A stretch of DNA of 45,549 nt from an uncultured Verrucomicrobiota bacterium (GTDB lineage: Bacteria > Verrucomicrobiota > Verrucomicrobiia > Palsa-1439), in the NCBI GenBank assembly GCA_903825435.1, contig CAIKAP010000129.1, forward strand, positions 1 to 45,549, in the 5' to 3' direction. The notes beneath the pieces were generated by a model. The model was given only the letters and a program-made list of their open reading frames with translations, ran no database searches and was not told the DNA's origin. How positions within the stretch are numbered: the stretch's first letter is position 1; the number at the start of each line of letters is the position of its first letter. A program made the translations under genes and the position numbers. This document shows, piece by piece, positions 18,240-26,000 of this stretch.

Positions 18240-18311
18240 TTGTAGGCCGCCTCTGCGAGGCGGCGATGTGTTGGGGAATGGAACGCGCCGACACGCAGTG
18301 TCGGCCTACAA
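18240..18311. repeat. REP-like cloverleaf inverted repeat upstream of the ORF6N gene
   Basis: Outer arms TGTAGGCC (18241-18248) and GGCCTACA (18303-18310) enclose two perfect 8-bp hairpins with 3-base loops. One is GCCGCCTC/GAGGCGGC (18246-18264) and the other GCCGACAC/GTGTCGGC (18287-18305). It lies in the 263-bp gap between the cassette and the NapG-like gene, where no other feature was recognised. The form resembles REP/BIME elements mobilised by RAYT transposases; no transposase is nearby. Confidence 0.7.
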
Positions 18312-18439
18312 GACCCACAATCTACGTTTGAGGTTCCAATTTGGCACCTCAAGTTTGCGTCCAGAATGGACGTCCTGATAGAGTTGTTAGTTTTCGCTTT
18401 TCGGATTTCGGTCATTAGAGTTTGTTTAGGATTTAGTGC

Positions 18440-18976
18440 TTAGGATTTCCCAACTTGCGATTTGCGGAAGTACGGCTGACTGGCAGGGACGCGGTGAATC
18501 GCGTCGGGGGGACAGGCGCTGGCGATGGAACATTCGTTGCAGTTGACGCAACGGTCGTGTCGGATCTGGAGGTAGAGCGAGCCGTTGCCGAACGTGGTGC
18601 AACCCTTCACGCACTTCGCGCAGCCGACACAGAGCGGCTCCTTGATGTGGTACTCGAAATACGGGTCCTCGATGAATTTCCGTTCGATGGCGCCGGTGGG
18701 GCAGAGCTGGTTCTCGGCGCCGGTGTTGAGGCCGACGGGCTGCGGCTCGAAGTAGCCGGTGCAGAGGTTGCAGTAGCCGCACATGTCGAACGCGTGAACG
18801 CATTTCACCGCCGACAGCTCCAGCACGCACTCCGTCGCGCAAAGACCGCAGTAGGTGCATTTGTACGGGTCAATCTGCCAGACCGTGCCGCGGGTGCGCA
18901 GACGCGGGAACAACGCGCCGAGAATCGCACCGAGTCCGAGCGTGGCTGCGCCACCGAGGAATGCACGCCGCTTCAT
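18440..18976 (-). CDS. NapG-like Tat-exported ferredoxin with multiple 4Fe-4S sites
   Basis: The product has 178 residues. The N-terminus MKRRAFLGGAATLGLGA is a twin-arginine leader, so it should act outside the inner membrane. Several Cys groups follow: CTYCGLCATEC, a CGYCNLC group, CVGCAKCVKGC and CVNCNECSIASACP, enough for about four [4Fe-4S] clusters, as in NapG/MauM-like proteins. The ATG at 18976 overlaps the stop of the upstream small gene. A longer frame to 19051 begins inside a dispersed repeat and is not favoured. NapG normally pairs with a NapH-like membrane polyferredoxin; the candidate partner is now 6.6 kb downstream, beyond the cassette. Confidence 0.88.
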   Translation of the reverse strand: MKRRAFLGGAATLGLGAILGALFPRLRTRGTVWQIDPYKCTYCGLCATECVLELSAVKCVHAFDMCGYCNLCTGYFEPQPVGLNTGAENQLCPTGAIERKFIEDPYFEYHIKEPLCVGCAKCVKGCTTFGNGSLYLQIRHDRCVNCNECSIASACPPDAIHRVPASQPYFRKSQVGKS

Positions 18977-19128
18977 CGCCGGGCCTCCTTCCACGGGAGC
19001 GAACAGCCGGCGTACACGCCACAACCGCCACAGCCAGTGCGGCCGGAACATCTCCGGAACATGAGCTTGACGCCGATCCAGCCGAGCGCGCCGAGCAGGA
19101 GAACGCGGATAAACGACTTCCGGGTCAC
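18973..19128 (-). CDS. 51-residue Cys-rich membrane peptide
   Basis: A GTG at 19126-19128 overlaps the stop of the NHL-type gene (GTGA). The 51-codon frame ends in a TGA overlapping the ATG of the Tat ferredoxin (ATGA). The peptide has one membrane segment (about 8-20) and a tail with four cysteines (27, 33, 36, 42) in the pattern C-x5-C-x2-C-x5-C. This could bind an Fe-S cluster or another metal. I do not recognise a family. The two exact overlaps are strong evidence that it is a real gene. A dispersed TGTTCCGG-N3-TGTTCCGG repeat lies within it and encodes part of the tail. Confidence 0.65.
   Translation of the reverse strand: MTRKSFIRVLLLGALGWIGVKLMFRRCSGRTGCGGCGVYAGCSLPWKEARR
19043..19061 (-). 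repeat. TGTTCCGG-N3-TGTTCCGG motif within the small Cys-rich gene
   Basis: On the minus strand the two octamers are separated by AGA. It differs by one base from the core of the identical 27-bp copies. Confidence 0.75.
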
Positions 19129-20159
19129 GCTTTCTTCTCCTTGCGTTCGAAGATGCGGATGTCGCGCGTCGCGGTGTCGAGCACCACCACGCGCCCGCGC
19201 GAGTCGGCGGCGACGGGCATGCCGAAACCGACCTGGCAGTTGGTGCAGGCTTTGCGGGCCATCTCGCGGTCCTTGACGAGTTGTTCGGGACCGGCGACGA
19301 CGCTCTCGAATTTGCCTTTCACGTCGTACACCTTGACCCGGTTCAATCCTTTTTCGCTGGTCACGAACCGGCCGTCGGGCAGGCGCGCGAAATAAACCGG
19401 ATTGCAGCAGCCGCAAAAACCCTCGACGTTCATCGCTGTCTCGCCCCAGCCGGTCTCGTATTTGCCGTCGAAGGTGTAGGCCTCGATGCGGTGTTTGCCG
19501 GGGTTGGCGATCCACAACATGCCTTCCGCGCCGACGCACAGGTCGAAGTACGGACTCGGCACGGCGAAACCGGGATTGCCGTCGTTCGCGCCGACTTTAC
19601 CGAAACGGGAAATCACTTTACCGTCGGCGCCGCAGCGGATGATTTCGCGGTTGCCGGCGTCGGCGACGAAAACGACGGCGCCGCTGTGGGCGAGCGCGGT
19701 GATGTAAACGCGCTCGCCGAGCAGTTCGCTCTTCACGGTGGCCGCGCCGGTCTTGTCGTAAACCTCCCAACGCTCCCGCAGGCCGACGCGGATGGCGCCG
19801 TCGTCGAGCGGGTCGAGCGCGAGCGGTTTCTCCGGCAAGCGGATGATCGTCGCAGTAAGTTTGCCGTCGCGGTCGAACGTCTTCAGGAGCCGGTCGCCGC
19901 CGACGAGGATGGTGTCACCGGCGCCGACGGCGAGGCATTTCGGTTCGTCGAGGTCGGTCGGGAACTGTGTTTTCTCCACGTAGCGGAGCAGCGCGGGATC
20001 GGTGCGCTCGTACTGGCTGATGTCGTAGGTGAACCGCTCGTCGAGCGGCGGTTTCTCGGCGCGTTGGCGTTCGCTCCGGTCGCAGCCGGCCAGTCCGGCG
20101 GCGGCGACAACGCCCAAGCCGGTGCCGATAAATTCGCGGCGTGGAATCTTCTTGTTCAT
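19125..20159 (-). CDS. NHL-type beta-propeller protein with Tat/lipoprotein leader
   Basis: The product has 344 residues. It starts MNKKIPRREFIGTGLG and reaches a lipobox-like LAGC near residue 26, suggesting Tat export and possible lipid anchoring. The body contains repeated NHL-like strands (for example VADAGNREIIR, WIANPGKHRIEAY, GLNRVKVYDVKG). A FCGCCNP Cys group and a CTNCQVGFGMP motif near the C-terminus could bind metal or heme-free redox groups. The ATG at 20159 overlaps the stop of the upstream propeller gene. Its job is probably to scaffold or sense within a periplasmic redox complex; this is inference from context. Confidence 0.85.
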   Translation of the reverse strand: MNKKIPRREFIGTGLGVVAAAGLAGCDRSERQRAEKPPLDERFTYDISQYERTDPALLRYVEKTQFPTDLDEPKCLAVGAGDTILVGGDRLLKTFDRDGKLTATIIRLPEKPLALDPLDDGAIRVGLRERWEVYDKTGAATVKSELLGERVYITALAHSGAVVFVADAGNREIIRCGADGKVISRFGKVGANDGNPGFAVPSPYFDLCVGAEGMLWIANPGKHRIEAYTFDGKYETGWGETAMNVEGFCGCCNPVYFARLPDGRFVTSEKGLNRVKVYDVKGKFESVVAGPEQLVKDREMARKACTNCQVGFGMPVAADSRGRVVVLDTATRDIRIFERKEKKA

Positions 20160-21577
20160 TGTTTTACATCCAGGCAAATCATCTTTGTCAGGTCGCGCGC
20201 CAACAACCGGCCATTCGTGAGCGCCATCGGCGCCCAGCAATCATGGCCGTCAAGCACGCGGGCCTGAGCAAGACGACGATACGCCTGCGGACTGGCCTCC
20301 GCAAGCGTCAGCGTGCCGTCGTCGTTCAGCAAATAAATCAGGCCGTCGCCGATGACGAACGGGCCGAGACCGAATTTCGCCGTGACGCCGCTCGCCCAGC
20401 AAAGTTTGCCGTCGAGGTCGAGACAGCAAAGCTGTCCGTCGGGACGCACGCCGTACAGGTGCTCCTTGAAAAGAATCGGCGTCTGTTGCGCCGCGCCGAA
20501 TTCGGTTGGCTTAAGGCGGTACACGGTTTCTGGGACGATTTTACCGGCGTCTTCCTTCAACCGGAGTATCAACGCGCCGGAGTTGTAACCGCCGGAGAGG
20601 AACAGCCGGTCGTTGCCGATGGGAATCGGCGTCGGCACGGCGGCGATGGAAATTCTCCACGCATCGGTTTCCCAAAGCAACGCGCCGTCGTCGGCGTTGA
20701 CGCCGACAACGCCGCCGCTACCAACATAAATATATTGGCGTTTACCGGCGAACTCCATCGGCACGATGCTGGAGTGCGTCATTTTCCAGTCGTTCGGGTT
20801 CGGCGTTTTCCAAATGACTTTGCCGGTGGCAAGCTCGACGGCGACGAGCAACGCATCGCCACCGACGCCGAGGATGACGCGGTCGGCGTCAACGAGCGGA
20901 CACTGACCGGCGTACCATTCCGGCACCGTCGCTCCGAAATCTTTCACGAGATCGAGACCCCAGACAAATTTTCCGGTCTCGGCTTCGAGGCAGGCGACGT
21001 GACATTTCGGGCCGAAGGTGACGATGTATTTTCCGGCAAGCGTCGGCACGGTGCGGCTCATGCCGTGGTTGCGTTTGATTTTTACCGGATACGTGAACCG
21101 CCAGATTTCCTTGGCGTCGCCGAGCGAGAGGCAGCGGAGCGCGTCGGATTTTGTGTCCGGATCGTAGTCGAGAATGTAAACGCGACCGTCGCGAACTGCG
21201 GCACCGGCGTAACCTTCGCCGAGGTCAACGCTCCAAATTTGTTCCGGTTTTGTTCCGGCTTTCCAGGTTCGAGCCAGCGCAACGCCGTCGGCGGCGATAT
21301 TATCGCTTTTTGCGCCGCGGAATTGCGGCCACGCGCCCGGTAAATCCGCCGCTGTACCGGTGCCGGGGATGAGTTTAGCGAGTTCAAACGGATTTTTTTC
21401 CGAGGCGAGCGCGAGACCGGCGGGCCGGTCGAGACCGGGTTTGCGTTCCTGAAGCGAGTCGAGCGGCACGCGGCTGGTTTGGACGAGAAGATAAAGCCCG
21501 CCGAGGCCGAGGACGCTCGCGGCAAGCGTCGCGGCGACGAGCACGGCAGGTGAGTTATTGTTGGTTTGGTTTGACAC
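20156..21577 (-). CDS. N-terminally anchored PQQ-like beta-propeller protein
   Basis: The product has 473 residues and a GTG start at 21577. One hydrophobic segment (about 11-32) anchors a propeller of PQQ-type blades (AKEIWRF, TGKFVWGLD, TGKVIWKT, DGALLWETD, DGKLCWAS), probably on the periplasmic side. It is the first gene of the operon propeller - NHL protein - Cys peptide - NapG-like ferredoxin. A second propeller of the same type stands next to the NapH-like gene and nuoEF, which suggests that both gene groups serve one complex. Confidence 0.85.
   Translation of the reverse strand: MSNQTNNNSPAVLVAATLAASVLGLGGLYLLVQTSRVPLDSLQERKPGLDRPAGLALASEKNPFELAKLIPGTGTAADLPGAWPQFRGAKSDNIAADGVALARTWKAGTKPEQIWSVDLGEGYAGAAVRDGRVYILDYDPDTKSDALRCLSLGDAKEIWRFTYPVKIKRNHGMSRTVPTLAGKYIVTFGPKCHVACLEAETGKFVWGLDLVKDFGATVPEWYAGQCPLVDADRVILGVGGDALLVAVELATGKVIWKTPNPNDWKMTHSSIVPMEFAGKRQYIYVGSGGVVGVNADDGALLWETDAWRISIAAVPTPIPIGNDRLFLSGGYNSGALILRLKEDAGKIVPETVYRLKPTEFGAAQQTPILFKEHLYGVRPDGQLCCLDLDGKLCWASGVTAKFGLGPFVIGDGLIYLLNDDGTLTLAEASPQAYRRLAQARVLDGHDCWAPMALTNGRLLARDLTKMICLDVKQ
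21240..21258 (+). repeat. TGTTCCGG-N3-TGTTCCGG motif inside the propeller gene
   Basis: The two octamers are separated by TTT; the same variant occurs at 33155-33173. Confidence 0.7.
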
Positions 21578-21622
21578 AGGCGCGCCACCGGATTTGCCAC
21601 GAGTTTGCGCGCTTGTCCAATA

Positions 21623-21790
21623 TTATTTACCGGATTGGCCGTGATGGTAAAGCGATTGAACTTCGTCGTCGGTGAGAGCGCGTTGGTAGATGAAACTTCG
21701 TCCACGTCCCCGACCCACAGATGGTGATTCGGACCAAAACGGCACCCCGTGGGGTCAAAGAATTCGTACGCGCTTGATTCCTTTGTGAAG
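21623..21790 (-). pseudogene. C-terminal remnant of a LamG/concanavalin-like domain protein
   Basis: On the minus strand one frame reads the typical LamG C-terminus, IYQRALTDDEVQSLYHHG, ending in TAA at 21623-21625. The preceding part of the motif (LWVGDVDEV) continues in another frame, so a frameshift separates them. The rest of the 378-bp gap between metV and the propeller gene (21578-21955) shows nothing else recognisable. Confidence 0.5.
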
Positions 21791-21955
21791 CATCCCCACA
21801 ACGCCTTTGAGTTTTTCGATCTCTCTCGTTCAGACCGGAACTGCTTGAGTGAGCTACGCCAGCCATCGTGACCACTACCCAGCGCCTGTTAATTCAGCGT
21901 CCCTTCGTTGTAGATGAACTATTTGACCTTACGGGATGAGTCCAATTCGGACTGA

Positions 21956-22624
21956 TTAGACGCGGTGATCTTCGCGGATGATGGTGCGACAGCCGCCGGA
22001 GAGGCTGGGCCGCCAGTTCTTGGGCGGTTTGGTCTTCTTCAACTCGTCGAGTTGGCCGATTTCTTTGAGGCGTTGGTGGATGAGCTGCCAGGCGCACGGG
22101 CGCGTGGCGTCCACTTCGCAATGGTCTTCGCGCGAGCCGCTGCACGGGCCGTTGAGCATGTGTTTGGCGCAACGCGTCACCGGACAAATTCCGCCGTATT
22201 GGTGGAGGACACAGGCACCGCAGGCGGCGCACTTCTCGGCCCAGACGCCGCGTTCTTCGAGGATGCCGATGAACGCGGTGTTCAGTCCACCGTAAACCGG
22301 TTTGCCGGTGTAACGCTCGGCGAGCGCTTGCACGCCGGCACCGCAACCGAGGGAGAGCACGGCGTCGCTGGTCTTGACGGCGTCGGCGGCTTGTTCGAGG
22401 AAGACGTTGTCGCACTGGCGTTCGATCGTAGCTTCGCTGACTTCGAGCGGGAGGCCTTTCAGTTTGGCCGCCATGCGCAATGCGGAGGCGATGATGCTGA
22501 CTTCGCGCTGGCCGCCGGCGAGGCAGACGGTGACGCAGGTGCCGCAGCCGAGCACGACGAGTTTGCGGTGCTTCTCGACGATGGCCAGCAGGTCGAGAAT
22601 GGTTTTTCTTTGGGCGACGATCAT
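21956..22624 (-). CDS. metV: MetV, zinc-binding partner of methylene-tetrahydrofolate reductase
   Basis: The product has 222 residues and matches the methylene-THF reductase C-terminal/MetV family. It shows CGTCVTVCLAGG, the LGCGAGVQ loop, CAACGACVLHQYGGICP and the end block CEVD...CAWQLIHQRL. In acetogens MetV forms the core with MetF that reduces methylene-THF to methyl-THF and carries an Fe-S or zinc site. The ATG at 22624 overlaps the mvhD stop. metF itself is about 20 kb away (42693), so the two halves of the enzyme are split by the rearranged region. Confidence 0.9.
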   Translation of the reverse strand: MIVAQRKTILDLLAIVEKHRKLVVLGCGTCVTVCLAGGQREVSIIASALRMAAKLKGLPLEVSEATIERQCDNVFLEQAADAVKTSDAVLSLGCGAGVQALAERYTGKPVYGGLNTAFIGILEERGVWAEKCAACGACVLHQYGGICPVTRCAKHMLNGPCSGSREDHCEVDATRPCAWQLIHQRLKEIGQLDELKKTKPPKNWRPSLSGGCRTIIREDHRV

Positions 22625-23067
22625 GCGTGGTTCTCCGGTTGGGGTGCGCCGTTGCGCTTGATGGGATTGGGGCCGAGTTTGCGGACGGTTTGCACCATGT
22701 CGGTGATGGTGTCCGCCAACGGCCGGGCCATGGCGGCGGAAATGTTGACCATCCGAATCCGGTCGGGTTCGAGGCCGATTTCCACCAATATGTCCCGGGT
22801 GTAATTGACCCGGCGTTTGGCGCACAGATTGCCTTCGACGAAATGGCAGCCGCCTTCGAGGCAACCGGCCACCAACACGCCGTCGGCGCCGTTTTCGAGC
22901 GCCTTCATGAAATATTCCGTTTCCAACCGGCCGGTGCAGGGCGTGCGGATGATCCGCACATTCGGCGGATACTGAATGCGCATCGAGCCGGCGAGGTCGG
23001 CGGAGGAATAGGCACAGTAGTGGCAACAAAAGGCCAAAATCTTCGGTTGAAAGGTTTCAGTTTCCAT
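22621..23067 (-). CDS. mvhD: MvhD/FlpD-family [2Fe-2S] electron-transfer subunit
   Basis: The product has 148 residues. Conserved Cys lie in FCCHYCAYSSAD, PCTGRLE and GCLEGGCHF, as in the MvhD subunit that passes electrons to HdrA. It begins 3 bp after the hdrA stop and overlaps metV by 4 bp. The order hdrA-mvhD-metV is that of the MetFV-HdrABC-MvhD complex described in Moorella-type acetogens, which supports a role in methylene-THF reduction. Confidence 0.92.
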   Translation of the reverse strand: METETFQPKILAFCCHYCAYSSADLAGSMRIQYPPNVRIIRTPCTGRLETEYFMKALENGADGVLVAGCLEGGCHFVEGNLCAKRRVNYTRDILVEIGLEPDRIRMVNISAAMARPLADTITDMVQTVRKLGPNPIKRNGAPQPENHA

Positions 23068-23070
23068 GGC

Positions 23071-26000
23071 TCAGACTGTTTCCACCAATTCCGGTTTCGC
23101 GCGGTCGGCGACCGGCGCGTTGCCGTTCCCGTTCCCGCCGGCGAATAATTGCCGGATCATGACGAGGAACTGGTCGGTCTCGAAATGATGCAGTTGGATC
23201 GCGCGGGCCGGGCACTCCGAAGCGCAGATGCCGCAGCCCATGCACTTCGCGGCCTCGATCTGGCCTTTGCCGTCCTTGTTGCAGAATGGCGCGGAGTACG
23301 GACAGACCGTGACGCAGGTCATGCACGAGATGCATTTCTGCTGCGTGACGTACGAGACTTGCGCGCTGACATCGAGTTGCGTCTTGGACAACACCGTTGC
23401 GGCGCGCGCGGCGGCGGCGCGAGCCTGGGAAATATTTTCGTCGATGAATTTCGGCGAATGCGCCAGGCCGCACAGGAAAATGCCTTCGGTCGCAAAATCC
23501 ACCGGCCGCAGTTTCATGTGGGCTTCCACGTAAAACCCGTCGGCGTTGAGCGGCACCTTGAGCATGTCGGACACGCGTTTGTTGTTCGGCAAATCCACCT
23601 CGATGCCGGTGCTCAACACGAGATTGTCGGCCTCGATCTGGAGCGGCTCGGGGAAATCAGGGCTTTGCAACGTAACGACCAACCCGCCGGTGTCGCTCAC
23701 CTGCGGCGGATTTTCCGGCGCGTAACGGATGAACACCACCCCGGCTTCGCGCGCTTGCTTGTAATACAACTCACGGAAACCATACGTCCGCACATCGCGA
23801 TAGAGCACGAAAACGTTCGCGTCGGGATCTTGCTGTTTGATCGCGAGCGCGTTCTTGACAGCCAGCGAACAACAGATCCGGCTGCAATACGCGTGCTGCT
23901 CGTTGCGCGAGCCAACGCACTGGATCATCACCACGTTCTGGCCCTTGGCCGGATACGCGCGGTCGTGCAACTGCTTCGCCAACTCCACCTGCGTCAACAC
24001 ACCCGCCGCGCGGCCGTACAGGAAATCCTTCGTCTTCGCCTCGCGCGCGCCGGTGGCCACGACAACGGCGCCGCCGGTAATCTCGTTTGTCTGACCGGCT
24101 TTGCGCAGCGTCAGGTGGAATTTGCCAACGTGGCCTTTGACGCCGGCCACTTCGGTTTCGAGATACAACTTGATCTGCGGATGCGTCTCGACTTGCCGAA
24201 TGAGCGCGCCGGTAAACTCGCTGAGGTCCGGATGCTCGAACGTTCCCGTAATCTCGTGCAATGTCCCGCCGAGCCGGTTCGATTGTTCGATCAGGTGCAC
24301 CGGGAATCCCTGGTTCGCCAGCGCCAGCGCCGCGGTCATGCCGCTCAAGCCGCCGCCGATGACCAACCCGGTCTGCTCCACCTTCAACGTCCCGCCTTCC
24401 AGCGGCGACAACTCGCGCGCCCGCGCGATCGCCATCTTCACCAGTTCCACCGCCTTGTCGGTCGCCGTCTGCGGCGCCGCCGAGTGCACCCACGAACACT
24501 GGTCGCGGATATTGGCCAGCTCGAACAAATACGGATTCAGCCCCGCTTCGCGCAACGTCTCGCGGAACAACGGCTCGTGCGTGCGCGGCGTGCACGACGC
24601 CACCACGATCCGGTTCAGCCGGTGTTCGTGGATCATGTCCTTGATGTTCGACAAGCTCGTGTCGGAACAGGTGAACATCGTGTGCGTCGCCAACACCACG
24701 CCCGGCTGTTGCGCGATTCGTTCCACGACCTGCTCGACGTTCACCACCGACGCGATGTTCATGCCGCAGTGACAGACAAACACACCGACGCGCGGCGGTT
24801 CATCCGCGACATCGTGCTCGATCGGATAACTCTTCTTCGTGACCAGCGAATTGCGCGCCGGGGCCAGCAACTCCATCGCCATCGACGCCGCCGCGCTCGC
24901 CTGCACCACCGTTTCGGGAATGTCCTTCGGTTCCTGGAACGCGCCGCCGACAAACACGCCGGGCCGCGACGTGACCAACGGCGCCAGCCGGTCGGTCTTG
25001 CAGAAACCAAAATCGTTCAACTCGATGCCGAGCCGGGCCGCCGACCGCGTCAACGAGTCCGGCGGTTCCATGCCGACCGACAACACGACCAGATCGAACT
25101 CACGTTGCAGAAGCTGACCGTCGCCGTCGAGGAACTGCACGCGCAAATCCCGGCTGCCGGGAATCTGGATGATCCGCGACGGGATGCTCTTGACGTAGTG
25201 AATGTGTTTCTGCGCCTTCGCCCGTTCGTAATATTGGTCAAAATCTTTGCCGTGCGCGCGAATGTCCATGTAGAAAATCGTCGCATCCAATCCGGTCACG
25301 TGATCGCCGGCGACCAACGCCTGTTTCGTCGCCATCATGCAACAGATCGACGAACAATAATCGTGGCCGCTCGCCGCGTCGCGCGAGCCGACGCATTGAA
25401 TCCACGCGATCCGCTTCGCTTCCCGGCCATCCGACAACCGGATGACGTGCCCCTCGAACGGCCCCGCCGCCGAGAGCATCCGCTCGAACTGCACGCTGGT
25501 GACGACGTTTGGATACCGGCCGTACCCGAACTCGCCTTTCCGCCCGGCGTCGAATTCCTTGAACCCCGGCGTCAACACGACCGCGCCGACGTCGAGCTTG
25601 ACCGACACCTCGCGCATCGAATGGTTGATGGCCTGCTGCTCGCACTTCTCGACGCACTGATTACATTCCGAGCAGAGCGCGCAATTCAAGCATCGCTCGG
25701 CTTCGGCCAGCGCCTGTTCCTCGGTCAATCCCTTTTCGACTTCGTCAAAATTGTTTTTCCGGCTCGCCGGAGCTAATTCTTCCGGCCGCGACCGGCTCTT
25801 CTTGGCGAGTTTTTCCGTCTCCGGCAGCATTTCTTCCGGAATCGGCTGCACCGTGCTCTCAAACCGGTCCGCCAACATGTCCTTGCCGGTCAGGTAACGC
25901 GTGATGGACTCCGCCACACGCTTGCCGGCCGCAACGGCATCAATCACCGACAACGGACCGGACGCGTTGTCGCCGCCCGCGAACACACCGGCGATGGATG

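Noticed and set aside
18440-19051. Upstream start of the Tat ferredoxin at 19051
   Set aside because: That ATG lies inside a dispersed repeat and would bury the twin-arginine leader; the ATG at 18976 gives a proper Tat signal and an ATGA overlap.
23149-25776. Long plus-strand open frame of 875 codons opposite hdrA
   Set aside because: It is the mirror of the high-GC hdrA reading frame; its translation is Arg/His/Leu-rich with no domain, whereas the minus strand encodes clear HdrA and GltD motifs.
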